Assembly: GCA_014874475.1 (NCBI GenBank)
Contig: JADBJJ010000012.1
Span: forward strand, 160,657-224,656
Origin: Chloroflexota bacterium
GTDB taxonomy: Bacteria > Chloroflexota > Anaerolineae > B4-G1 > DUEL01
Direction of reading: 5' to 3'
Length of the DNA: 64,000 nucleotides
This document shows, one piece after another, positions 16,962-25,077 of the stretch (its first letter is position 1; each line of letters starts with the position of its first letter). The translations under genes and the position numbers were made by a program. The notes under the pieces were generated by a model that did no database searches, was not told the DNA's origin, and saw only the letters and a program-made list of their open reading frames with translations.

Positions 16962-17774
16962 TCACTCCAGTCCCGGGACTCCAGTGATGGTGCCGGTCAG
17001 CGCATAGCGGACAAGGTCCACCAGACCCACCAGCAGGAAGGCCAGAACCAGCCCGAACAGGAGGGGGGTAAGGGCGTCCCGCCACTGCTCATACCGATTC
17101 TCCCGCCCGGCTATAATGACAATGATGACTGTCATCGTCAACGTCAGCAGGGTCAGCACGCCCAGGGCACTGGTCAGCGCCAGGGGATAGAGGAGAGCCG
17201 ACCAGCCACTCAGCACCAGGGCCACCACAGCCGCCTCCATCAGGAGCAGGATGCCCAGGTCTTTCCCGTTCTGGATGACCGGTTTGGGGAGTGGGTTGCG
17301 CCAGAGGCTGAAATGGACCATTGGCCACAGAAGCGCAGCCAGGGCCAGGCCGTTCAGCGCGCCGGTCATTAGACGGAGTTCATTGCGGGGTTCGTAGAAG
17401 AGCGGAGTGCCTCGCATTAGGTTCACGTAGGAGTTCAGGCCATCTATACCCATAATCCCGATAAAACTGACCAGCAGAACGGTGATGGCCGGTGGTGGTA
17501 AAGAAGTCCCCCGGCGGCGAAGGAAGACGGCCTGGCCGAACAGCGCGGTCAACGCGCCCAGGAAGGTGCCCGTACAACGGGCGCAGAGGGGCAATTGCCG
17601 CTCAGCGAGAGAAAAAGAGTGGGAAGGAATTCGGTGGCAGACGGCGGCGGCGACCCAATCCGCTTTAACCAGCAGGCCCGGCGGGGTGAAGTCTACGTAG
17701 GCGCCGATCACCAGGACGGCCAGCGCAAGGGCAACCCAGAAGGTCCAGCGATAAGGGCGGTGGGTGGCAGTCAT
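16962..17774 (-). CDS. DUF2085 family membrane protein
   Basis: 270 aa from ATG 17774 (a TTG at 17789 is an alternative). The DUF2085 cysteine signature is clear: VCHRIPSHSF then LPLCARCTGTF in the first third. About seven hydrophobic helices are present. The conserved Cys/His set between the first two helices suggests metal or redox binding, but no function is established. The start overlaps or abuts the DUF192 gene stop, and the next gene begins 3 bp downstream, so it is inside an operon of export and proteolysis genes. Confidence 0.8.
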   Translation of the reverse strand: MTATHRPYRWTFWVALALAVLVIGAYVDFTPPGLLVKADWVAAAVCHRIPSHSFSLAERQLPLCARCTGTFLGALTALFGQAVFLRRRGTSLPPPAITVLLVSFIGIMGIDGLNSYVNLMRGTPLFYEPRNELRLMTGALNGLALAALLWPMVHFSLWRNPLPKPVIQNGKDLGILLLMEAAVVALVLSGWSALLYPLALTSALGVLTLLTLTMTVIIVIIAGRENRYEQWRDALTPLLFGLVLAFLLVGLVDLVRYALTGTITGVPGLE

Positions 17775-17781
17775 ATAGAAA

Positions 17782-18147
17782 TCATTCAAACTCCAGGAGG
17801 TCTCCCACCGATACCTCTCTCAGCAGTTCCGGGGGGCCCTCCAGAATGTCCCGGGCGGGAGCGCGCGGAGCGTAGAATGGCCGGAACGGGCGGGCCAAGA
17901 CGGTATCCACCACCCGCCCCGTCCGGTCCAGCCAGATGGCAGCGATGGGGAAAAAGACAAAGAGCATATGGATGGCTGCTTCTGCGCGGTTTTCCCGCGC
18001 GCCGACCAGCAGGAGCGCTTCTCCTGGCGACAACCGCCGGCGGAAGGTCAGCCCGCGCAGGCGGCACAGGAAGGATGCGCACCGCCGCGCCCGCACCGGG
18101 AGGGTGGTGCCGCGCGTCCGATTGTGGATGGATAGCCAGCGGGACAT
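17782..18147 (-). CDS. DUF192 family protein
   Basis: 121 aa. DUF192 traits are visible: CRLRGLTFRRRLSPGEALLLV, IHMLFVFFPIAAIWLDRTGRVVD and a proline-rich PFRPFYAPRAPARDILE, ending with a short strand (VGDLLEFE). The family forms a small beta barrel of unknown role and is often exported, but no signal peptide is seen in this copy. No Shine-Dalgarno sequence is visible; the region upstream of its ATG at 18147 is a GTGAAACGTGAAG-type repeat. It lies between the PrsW-like and DUF2085 genes. Confidence 0.8.
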   Translation of the reverse strand: MSRWLSIHNRTRGTTLPVRARRCASFLCRLRGLTFRRRLSPGEALLLVGARENRAEAAIHMLFVFFPIAAIWLDRTGRVVDTVLARPFRPFYAPRAPARDILEGPPELLREVSVGDLLEFE

Positions 18148-18149
18148 GG

Positions 18150-18178
18150 TGGGAAAAGGGAAACGTGAAACGTGAAGT
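18150..18178. repeat. Iterated GTGAAACG motif
   Basis: GAAACGTGAAACGTGAAG between the PrsW-like stop and the DUF192 start. The same motif family recurs at 40013-40051 (inverse orientation) and, degenerate, at 55650-55675. Confidence 0.55.
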
Positions 18179-19389
18179 TATCGGGCGGGAGGGGGTTGTC
18201 CCAGGCGATGGCTGGCCCAGAGAAGAGCGATGGTGACCCCACAGGCCAGCAGGGCCAGCAGGGCCAGCAGGGCCAGCATCAGGAGGCCAGCCACTCCCAT
18301 CCATACCACGTCATCGGCCCGGGGCAGCATCGTCAGGCCCAGCAGGACCATCCCGGCCGCGCAGGAATTCCACAGGCTGTGAAGCGTCACCGCGCCCACA
18401 AAGGCCAGCGGGAGCCGCCAGGGCCATCGCCCGGCCCACCACTGGCCCCATCCCCAGCCCATCAGGCCGCCAGTGGCGCAGTGCATAACGGTCGCCATTA
18501 GACGGCCCAGCACCCCCGGCCCCCACGCAGGGCCGACGAAGATGCCGTTGAGCATGTTCTCCGCCAGGGCAAACCCCGCACCGGATGCCACGCCCAGCAG
18601 AAATGCCCGGGCTGGAGAGGGACGGATCCAGAACCCCGCCAGACCGACCCCCAGTGTCTTGGTAACCTCTTCCACCAGCGGCACCAGTCCGCCAATAAAG
18701 ACCAGCGCGATGAGCATCAGGGAGGGGGGCAGTTGCTCCAGCAGATCTTCTGTGTCAGTGGGAAAGGAGGGTTCCCCGCTCATAAAGGCCTGCGGCATCT
18801 GCTGGAGCCATTCCGGAAGGAGCCCCAGCGCAGATAGACCGAGAGCCAGGGAGAGGGCCAGAGCAATCTCTATCACCAGAGCGGTGCCCGTACCCAGGAG
18901 CGCGCCGGCCAGCAACCCGCCGCTCACGTCCGACCAGGAGACATCGCGTCCGCGCAATCCCCATCCCACAAGAGTGAGGACCAGAGCAGGGAGAAGGAGC
19001 AGGGTCGGCGCATGAAAGAGGGCCATCAGGAGCGGTGGGGTATCCAGCAGCGAGGCCACCGTCCCGGCGACCAGGAGGAGGGCGAAAGCCACCCAGAGCC
19101 AGCCGGATCGCCGAAGGCGAAAAGGCGCGGAGGGAATGCCCCTTTGCTTCCGTATCCCCTCGGCGATCAGGACAAGCCCGAGGCACACGCCCAACACCCC
19201 CATTGCAGCGGCCTGGAGAAAGGTCATCTCGCCAATGTCCATCTCGCCACTCTGGAGTGGATCGGCGAAGACCAGCAGGATGGCCAGTACTATGCCACCC
19301 GTGACAACCAGGCCGCCAGCGAGGATGCTCAATAGTCCCAGGAGTTGAGCAAAGGAAGATCGGTTGGGAGCGCCGTCTGATAGTGCCAT
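18178..19389 (-). CDS. PrsW family intramembrane metalloprotease-like protein
   Basis: 403 aa with about ten membrane helices. The PrsW signatures are in order: EEVTKTLG (EExxK), GFALAENML (FxxxEN type), and His residues in TVMHCATGG and GAVTLHSLWNS. PrsW proteins cut membrane substrates such as anti-sigma factors. Here it follows the DsbA/cyclophilin lipoprotein gene by 25 bp, so they are probably co-transcribed. No convincing ribosome-binding site precedes the ATG at 19389. Four tandem 9-bp units near the 3' end encode an ALL-repeat in the last helix. The actual target is unknown. Confidence 0.82.
   Translation of the reverse strand: MALSDGAPNRSSFAQLLGLLSILAGGLVVTGGIVLAILLVFADPLQSGEMDIGEMTFLQAAAMGVLGVCLGLVLIAEGIRKQRGIPSAPFRLRRSGWLWVAFALLLVAGTVASLLDTPPLLMALFHAPTLLLLPALVLTLVGWGLRGRDVSWSDVSGGLLAGALLGTGTALVIEIALALSLALGLSALGLLPEWLQQMPQAFMSGEPSFPTDTEDLLEQLPPSLMLIALVFIGGLVPLVEEVTKTLGVGLAGFWIRPSPARAFLLGVASGAGFALAENMLNGIFVGPAWGPGVLGRLMATVMHCATGGLMGWGWGQWWAGRWPWRLPLAFVGAVTLHSLWNSCAAGMVLLGLTMLPRADDVVWMGVAGLLMLALLALLALLACGVTIALLWASHRLGQPPPAR
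18244..18279. repeat. Tandem 9-bp repeat (4 copies)
   Basis: GGCCAGCAG three times then GGCCAGCAT, inside the PrsW-like gene; encodes repeated LLA in the final membrane helix. Prone to slippage by whole codons. Confidence 0.7.
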
Positions 19390-19414
19390 TGAACGGTGTT
19401 AAAATATATAATGT

Positions 19415-20665
19415 TTAACGTTCCTCCACCTGCACACTTTCAATCAATAGCCCCGGCGGGGCGGTCGGGTCGGCGGGATTCCGCTCCGGCAACGCCTGAA
19501 GAATCTCCATTCCCTTCACTACCTTCCCGATAATGGTATACCGCCCATCCAGGTCAGGTTGAGGGGCCAGCGTGATGAAGAACTGGCTGCTGCCGGTGTT
19601 GGGGCCGGCGTTGGCAATACCCACGACCCCCGCCGCGTCGAACTTCAGGTCGCCGATTTCATCATCGCATTGGAAGCCCGGGGTTCCAGCAGCCGTCCCG
19701 GTCGGATCGCCGGCCTGGACGACGAAGCCCGGGATGACGCGGAAGAAGGTCGTCCCGTCGTACCAGCCTTCCCGGGCCAGGAAGACGAAACTGTTGACGT
19801 TGAGAGGGGCCTGGGAAGGGTAGAGTTCTATTAAGATGTCCCCTCTGGGCGTGCGAATGGTGGCGACGTACTGACGGGTTGTGTCAATCTGAAGGGCAGG
19901 CGGCGCGCTGTAGAGATGGGGATCCAACAAGGCCAGACTGATCAGCGCGTTGAGCCCTTGGTAGGAAATCCCCCACTGATCCGTAGGATACAGCCGTCCG
20001 TTTATTATGAAAGACGGTGTGCCCGTCAACCCCATGGCGATCGCGTCCTGGTACTGTTCTGCCACCTTCGCCTGGAACGTATGTTCCTTCAGATCACGGC
20101 TGAAGCGCTCCACATCCAGTCCCAGTTCCTGCGCGTAGCCCGCCAGGACTTGGGGCATCTGATCAGGGGAGAGGGAGGCCCATTCCTGTTGCCGCTGGAA
20201 GAGCAAGTCGTGCATCTCCCAGAATTTACCCTGGGCGCCGGCGGCCTCAGCCGCTTCCGCCGTAATCTGGGCCTTATCGTGAATGCTGGTGAGCGGGAAG
20301 TGCCGGTAAACAATCCTCAAATTGTCCTCGTGCGTTTCTTCCAGAAACGCCAGCAGGGGCTCCACCCCTGCGCAGCCCGGTCATTGGAAGTCCGAATATT
20401 CTATCAGTGTGACCGGCGCGTCTGCCGGGCCGCGCACCCAGTCCGCATCGGTGACCGGCGGGACGTCCAGCGCGGGCAGAGAGGCGAAGATAGAGGGGAC
20501 GGCCCGACAGGCCGCTGCTGCGGCACCTGGGGTAGAGGTTGAAGGTAGCGGGGTCGCGGTGGAAGGCACGGTGGGGACATTGCTGGTCGGTGTCGCTCCC
20601 CTCTGACAGCCTGTTAGCAGGCTCAGTCCGACAGCCAGCAGAAGCGGAACAAAGGTTTTTCTCAT
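19415..20665 (-). CDS. Selenoprotein candidate: DsbA-like thiol oxidoreductase fused to cyclophilin, lipoprotein
   Basis: 416 aa when the in-frame UGA at 20383-20381 is read as selenocysteine 95; the track shows it as two ORFs (20381-20668 and 19415-20365) in one frame. The start is ATG 20665 with AAGGAGG 5 nt upstream. Parts: a lipoprotein signal with lipobox LTGC (Cys20), a Ser/Thr/Pro linker, and a DsbA-like thioredoxin domain (VTLIEYSDFQ-U-PGC, then YRHFPL, GKFWEMHDLLF and the cis-Pro segment GLTGTPSFII). A cyclophilin domain follows (GDILIELYPSQAP, FFRVIPGFVVQAGDPTG, SSQFFIT). UGA replaces the first Cys of CxxC, the usual Sec place in redox proteins. It would oxidise, reduce or isomerise disulfides and speed proline isomerisation outside the membrane. 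It heads the protease-rich operon. Confidence 0.85.
20353..20383 (-). promoter_or_regulatory. UGA codon plus bacterial SECIS-like hairpin
   Basis: The UGA is at 20383-20381. The next 16 nt lead to a 5-nt apical loop UGGAG, closed by a perfect 7-bp stem GCAGGGG/CCCCUGC (20371-20365 with 20359-20353). The loop has G at position 2, and the UGA-to-loop distance lies at the short end of the range published for bacterial SECIS elements. A lower pairing CCGG with CUGG, leaving the UGA at the base, is also possible. Confidence 0.75.
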
Positions 20666-20722
20666 CAATCCTCCTTAAAAATAAATCTACGAAGTTTGCC
20701 CAGCGGTATCACAACCGACTCG

Positions 20723-20778
20723 CCCGTTTCCTCTCCCGTTCGCCTGCGGCGGCGGAGGAAGGGAGAGGGAAAAACGGG
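20723..20778. repeat. CCTCTCCC/GGGAGAGG palindromic repeat
   Basis: Arms CCCGTTTCCTCTCCC and GGGAGAGGGAAAAACGGG around a CGCCTGCGGCGGCGG core, between the selenoprotein candidate and the upstream unknown gene. Followed at 20785-20818 by a GCGGACGGCTTCGC-type element with flanking CAAACCCC. Confidence 0.6.
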
Positions 20779-20900
20779 GTCTACAGCGGACGGCTTCGCG
20801 GCCCGCCGCAAACCCCTCCTTACCTCTTTCTTCCCTCTGCGTCACCGGAGTTGAGATTCCTGGTCAGAGTTCAACTGTCAGATGAACTGTGTCGGTCCTC

Positions 20901-21296
20901 TTACTGATTGTTATACAGAGCGCCAGCCAACACGGCGAACGCCAGTACAGCCAGGGTAGAGATTTGCTCTCCGAACGTGAATCCCAGAACCGTCCCACCG
21001 ATTGCCATCGCCCAGAGGGGAAACGCCAGAGTGGTCAGAACGACGTTCAGGACTTTTCCCGGCCCCTGGGTGCCCCACCATCTCAAAGCGAGAGCAATTA
21101 TCCAGCAGGCGACGCCCCAGATGCCCAGCACGGGTTCATTAGGAGCGACCGCCTTGCCCAGCAGGTACACCGCTACGACCTCGGCCGGTATATGGGCGGC
21201 CACACGGCTCAGATAGTCCTGAACCTTGTCGGCTGTACCTGGTTCTGCTCTATGAGCCCTTACAGACTTACCGATGCTTCCATACAGGGTTGCCAT
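20901..21296 (-). CDS. Small membrane protein of unknown function
   Basis: 131 aa, start ATG 21296 with GAGGT upstream. A charged, soluble N-terminus (SVRAHRAEPGTADKVQDYLSRVAAH) is followed by about three or four helices (AEVVAVYLLGKAV, WGVACWIIALALRWW, VLTTLAFPLWAMAIGG, ISTLAVLAFAVLAGALY). I do not recognise the family. It lies about 235 bp upstream of the selenoprotein candidate on the same strand, with a palindromic repeat between, so co-transcription is possible but not shown. Confidence 0.6.
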   Translation of the reverse strand: MATLYGSIGKSVRAHRAEPGTADKVQDYLSRVAAHIPAEVVAVYLLGKAVAPNEPVLGIWGVACWIIALALRWWGTQGPGKVLNVVLTTLAFPLWAMAIGGTVLGFTFGEQISTLAVLAFAVLAGALYNNQ

Positions 21297-21708
21297 TTTT
21301 CTACCTCGCGTTTATTAGGGGTTGTTTTTGCCGCACTGACCCGCAACGGTGGTCTCCCCTCCGTATACCGGCCCCACTCCCCGTCCCCTTGTCTCGCCCC
21401 CCACGACTACGCCGTGCAGAGAGGGGGTTCTGGAGAAGAGAGCGATAGAGGCCCCGTCTTGTGCCAACAAACCTTGTTCCTGAGCCGGCAGCGTTATATT
21501 TCAGCAACACTCAGGTAAGGAGAATGCCGCCCGCAGCATTGCAGCAAAAAACTTTCCAAGCCCTTCAACCTCTTCCGGCAACCATCCGGGATTTCGGGAG
21601 CGCGCTGGATGCAGACCTTGACAGAGATTTTACCACAGAGGCGGCGAATTGACCAACGAGGCACAAAAGTTGACTATCGGCGGAAAAAGAGATATAATCT
21701 CCCTACCT
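21297..21708. other. Intergenic region between divergent genes
   Basis: About 410 bp. It holds the leader of the small membrane protein (minus) and the promoter of the MFS gene (plus). A 63-codon frame (21461-21652) is open, but it shows no family likeness and its inner ATG at 21524 is too close to the AAGGAG to be convincing. Nothing else recognised. Confidence 0.5.
21670..21698 (+). promoter_or_regulatory. Strong sigma-A promoter, probably giving a leaderless mRNA
   Basis: TTGACT (21670-21675), 17 bp, TATAAT (21693-21698). The expected transcription start is near 21705, only a few bases before the ATG at 21709, which has no ribosome-binding site. Confidence 0.75.
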
Positions 21709-22962
21709 ATGTTCAAGCGGACCGGGAACCGTACATCCACATCCTGGCAACAAAATCTCTGGGCTATCTGGTTCGCCGAATTTGCGTCCATCATTGGTTT
21801 CTCTTCTGTATTGCCCATCCTCCCATTCTACGTCCAGGAGATTGGGGTAACCTCACCGGACGCAGTGAAATTCTGGTCGGGCATCATTTTCTCCGCCCAT
21901 GCCGTCACGATGGCCGTGATGGCTCCTATCTGGGGTTCTCTGGCCGATCGGTACGGGCGGAAACCCATGGTGGAACGGGCGATGTTTGGTGGAGCGCTGG
22001 CGATCGGGCTGATGACCCTGGCCCAGAGCGCTCCCCAACTGGCCCTGCTGCGGGCTTTTCAAGGGATGCTGACGGGCACCGTGGCGGCGGCGAACACGCT
22101 GGTGGCCAGCACAGCCCCCAGGGAGCGAGTCGGCTACGCGATGGGGCTCCTGCAGATGGCTATCTACCTGGGCAGTTCCGTCGGCCCCCTGCTGGGCGGT
22201 TTTATCGCTGACCAGTGGGGCTTCCACGCCACCTTCCTGACCACCAGCGCACTCCTGCTGGCCGGCGGGCTAACGGTAGCCTTCCTGGTCCACGAGGATT
22301 TTTCCCCCCTTCCCCGGGGCGGGGAATCGGCAGGGACAATTCTCTGGAGCAACTTGCGCCTCGTCTTCTCCTCCCTGCCCCTGGTCAGCGTCCTGAGCGT
22401 CCGGTTTATGATGCGGCTGGCGGCGCGGGCGCTCTCGCCGATAATGCCCCTGATCGTCCAGTCGCTGGTTTCCACTGGAGCAGCAGCGACCCTCTCAGGG
22501 CTGGTCCAGGGGGTTAACTCGGCAGCAGGGGCTGCCGGATCGGTGCTTCTGGGTCGCCTGAGCGACCGTCGGGGAGAGCGGTGGGTGCTCCTGCTCTGTG
22601 CGCTGGGGTCGGCGGCCCTCCACATCCCCCAGTACTTCGTCCGGGACATCTCTGCGCTGATCCTGCTGCAGGCCGGCTCTGGATTCGCGATGGGCGGCAC
22701 CATCACCGCGCTCAGCGCGACGCTGGCCGCCCTCGCCCCACCAGGCCGACAGGGTACCGTCTACGGCGTGGAGTCCACTGTCGTCTCTATCGCCAATGCC
22801 GTCGGGCCGATGCTCAGCACGGCGCTGGCAGTGGCCGGCGGGCTGCGGATGCCTTTCCTGGGCGCCGCCACTCTCTTCGCCCTGGCCGGCCTGGTGACTG
22901 CCTGGCTACTGCCTCGCGCCGACTCAACCCACCCTGCGCCAATTCCCGGAAACGGGGTATAA
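21709..22962 (+). CDS. MFS efflux-type transporter
   Basis: 417 aa from ATG 21709; the ATG at 21649 in the track lies upstream of the promoter and cannot be used with it. Twelve-helix MFS protein with the loop motif GSLADRYGRKPMV after helix 2 and GRLSDRRGERWV in the second half. It also has PLLGGFIADQWG at the end of helix 5, the antiporter motif C type (GPxxGG) seen in drug:H+ exporters such as MdtG or TetA. Substrate unknown. The stop lies 25 bp before hisS, and a TATAAT overlapping the stop may serve hisS as well. Confidence 0.85.
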   Translation: MFKRTGNRTSTSWQQNLWAIWFAEFASIIGFSSVLPILPFYVQEIGVTSPDAVKFWSGIIFSAHAVTMAVMAPIWGSLADRYGRKPMVERAMFGGALAIGLMTLAQSAPQLALLRAFQGMLTGTVAAANTLVASTAPRERVGYAMGLLQMAIYLGSSVGPLLGGFIADQWGFHATFLTTSALLLAGGLTVAFLVHEDFSPLPRGGESAGTILWSNLRLVFSSLPLVSVLSVRFMMRLAARALSPIMPLIVQSLVSTGAAATLSGLVQGVNSAAGAAGSVLLGRLSDRRGERWVLLLCALGSAALHIPQYFVRDISALILLQAGSGFAMGGTITALSATLAALAPPGRQGTVYGVESTVVSIANAVGPMLSTALAVAGGLRMPFLGAATLFALAGLVTAWLLPRADSTHPAPIPGNGV

Positions 22963-22987
22963 TTTTTGGTGTAGTCAGGAGGAACCG

Positions 22988-24256
22988 ATGCCACGATTCC
23001 AGCGCCCGACCGGAACCCACGATATCCTGCCCGAGGAACAACTGTACTGGGAGTACGTCACCGACTTTGCGGTGCGGCTGGCCCGCCAGGCCGGCTTTGA
23101 ACGCATAGACGTCCCCATCTTTGAGGCCACCGAACTCTTCGCCCGGGGCATCGGCGCCACCACCGACGTGGTGGAGAAAGAAATGTATACCTTCACCGAC
23201 AGGGGCGGGGAGTCGCTGACCCTCCGGCCAGAGTTTACCGCGGGCGTCGTCCGCGCCTACATTGAGAATGGGATGCACGTGCGCCCCCAGCCGGTCAAAC
23301 TCTACTCCATTGGCCCTGTCTTCCGGTACGACCGCCCCCAGGCCGGGCGCTTCCGTCAGTTCCACCAGTTCAACATGGAGATTCTCGGGGAGATGGACCC
23401 CCTCGCCGACCTGGAGGTGATGCTCATCATCTGGGACCTCTACGCCGGCCTGGGATTCCGTGACCTCTCCTTCCAACTCAACTCCACTGGCTGTCCCCGC
23501 TGCCGTCCGGGATACGTCGGGGTCCTGAAAGAGTACTACGAGGAGCACATCGGCGAAATCTGCGAGGACTGCCGCCGGAGGCTGGCGCGCAACCCCTTGC
23601 GGGTGCTGGACTGCAAGGCCGATGTCTGCCAGCCGGTCATCGCAGCGGCGCCGCCCATCACCGACCATCTCTGCGACGAGTGCGCCGACCACTTTGCCCA
23701 ACTGCGGGGGTATCTGGACCTGCTGGGGCGGCCGTATACGCTGAATCACCGGCTGGTTCGGGGGCTGGACTACTACACCAAGACGGTCTTTGAGGTCTGG
23801 GCGGCGGGCATCGGCGCGCAGGCAGCAGTCTGCGGCGGGGGCCGCTACGACGGATTGGCCGAGGCGCTGGGCGGTCCGCCGACCCCCGGTGTGGGTGTGG
23901 CCGCCGGCATAGAGCGCATCATCATAGTGATGAAGGCCCAGGAACTGGAGGTCCCGTCCCTGCCAGCCCCCACCGTCTTCCTGGCCCATCTGGGCGACCG
24001 CGCCCGTCGGGAGGCGGTCCGCCTGGCGGACGAACTCCGCCGGTCCGGGGTGGCCGTCTGGACTGCTTTCGGTGACCGGGGGCTGAAGAGCCAGATGCGG
24101 GAGGCGGATAAGCGGGGCGCCCGTTACGTCGTCATCCTGGGTGAGGACGAACTGGCCCGGGGGAAGGCAACGGTGCGGGAAATGGCCGCCGGTGAGCAGA
24201 CGGAAATCCCCCTGGAGGAACTGGTCTCGTGGCTGCGGCAACGGGCCGGCGCTTGA
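22988..24256 (+). CDS. hisS: Histidine--tRNA ligase
   Basis: 422 aa; start ATG with AGGAGGAACCG upstream. The class II synthetase core has motif 1 (FERIDVPIFEATELFARGIG), motif 2 (GPVFRYDRPQAGRFRQFHQFN), the histidine-binding segments RGLDYYTKTVFE and CGGGRYDGL, and motif 3 (GVGVAAGIERIII). The anticodon-binding domain is at the C-terminus (VFLAHLGDRARREAVRLADELR). Charges tRNA-His with histidine in the cytosol. Length is normal. It overlaps the start of nadK by 28 bp, so the two are co-translated. Confidence 0.96.
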   Translation: MPRFQRPTGTHDILPEEQLYWEYVTDFAVRLARQAGFERIDVPIFEATELFARGIGATTDVVEKEMYTFTDRGGESLTLRPEFTAGVVRAYIENGMHVRPQPVKLYSIGPVFRYDRPQAGRFRQFHQFNMEILGEMDPLADLEVMLIIWDLYAGLGFRDLSFQLNSTGCPRCRPGYVGVLKEYYEEHIGEICEDCRRRLARNPLRVLDCKADVCQPVIAAAPPITDHLCDECADHFAQLRGYLDLLGRPYTLNHRLVRGLDYYTKTVFEVWAAGIGAQAAVCGGGRYDGLAEALGGPPTPGVGVAAGIERIIIVMKAQELEVPSLPAPTVFLAHLGDRARREAVRLADELRRSGVAVWTAFGDRGLKSQMREADKRGARYVVILGEDELARGKATVREMAAGEQTEIPLEELVSWLRQRAGA

Positions 24257-25077
24257 CCACCGTCGGCATCTTCGTCCACCCCCGTCTTCCGGCAGCCCCT
24301 CCACTGGCCCGGGAAATCGCCCGCTGGTTGTGGGAACGGGGAGTCCGGGTTTGGGAGACGGATTCCCTGGACGAGGGCACCGTCCTCCCGAACCTGGACG
24401 ACACCGACCTGCTGGTCACGCTGGGGGGTGATGGCTCCATTCTGCGGGCTGCCCATCACACCGCCGGACACCCCACCCTGATTCTGGGGGTTAATCTGGG
24501 ACGGATGGGCTTCCTCACCGAGGCGGAGCCGGACGGGTGGGAGGAGGTGCTGGGGCGCGTCTGGCGGGGGGAGTACTGGGTGGAGGAGCGGATGATGCTG
24601 CGGGCGACCATCGGGGCCAGAGACCTGCCCGCGTGGGACGCCCTCAACGATGTGGTGGTGGGACCGGGGGCGCTGGGGCGGGTGGTCCATCTGGAGGCCC
24701 GGGTGGACGGTGACCTGCTCACCACCTACGTGGCGGACGCACTGATTGTCGCTACGCCTACCGGGAGTACGGCCTATGCCCTGGCGGCGGGCGGGCCGAT
24801 TATGCCCCCGCAGCAACGGAACATCCTGCTGGTGCCCGTCGCTCCGCACTTGAGCCTGGACCGGGCAGTGGTGCTGGCGGAGGGGGTTCGGGTACGGGTA
24901 GTCGTCCGGGGCCACTCCCCGGCCTCCCTGATCGTGGATGGAGAGGTAGTGGCGGAACTGACACCTGGGGACGCGGTGGAAGTGGAGGCCAGCCCGCGCC
25001 TGGCTCGCTTCGCCCGGGTACAGGAACGGGACTACTTCTACCGGACGCTGATGGCCCGCCTGGTGCCCCGACGGTAG
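24229..25077 (+). CDS. nadK: NAD kinase
   Basis: 282 aa from GTG 24229, supported by GGAGG 10 nt upstream inside hisS; a TTG at 24253 is the alternative. It carries the NAD kinase GGDGSILRAA motif, NLGRMGFLTE, the substrate loop ALNDVVV and the glycine-rich TPTGSTAYALAAGGPI. It phosphorylates NAD to NADP using ATP or polyphosphate. The family's usual NE/D motif reads LND here, which is within normal variation. It overlaps the 3' end of hisS. Confidence 0.92.
   Translation: MAAATGRRLTTVGIFVHPRLPAAPPLAREIARWLWERGVRVWETDSLDEGTVLPNLDDTDLLVTLGGDGSILRAAHHTAGHPTLILGVNLGRMGFLTEAEPDGWEEVLGRVWRGEYWVEERMMLRATIGARDLPAWDALNDVVVGPGALGRVVHLEARVDGDLLTTYVADALIVATPTGSTAYALAAGGPIMPPQQRNILLVPVAPHLSLDRAVVLAEGVRVRVVVRGHSPASLIVDGEVVAELTPGDAVEVEASPRLARFARVQERDYFYRTLMARLVPRR

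Noticed and set aside
18244-18279. Possible CRISPR or VNTR locus
   Set aside because: Only four 9-bp units without spacers, inside a membrane-helix coding region.
20381-20383. The UGA as an ordinary nonsense mutation or sequencing error
   Set aside because: Not excluded, but position at the CxxC first Cys, intact downstream frame of over 300 codons, and a correctly spaced stem-loop make recoding the better reading.
21461-21652. 63-codon ORF upstream of the MFS gene
   Set aside because: No family likeness, poor start spacing, and it lies in a promoter-bearing gap.
22814-24304. 496-aa minus-strand ORF opposite hisS
   Set aside because: Shadow of hisS; no motif, no ribosome-binding site.
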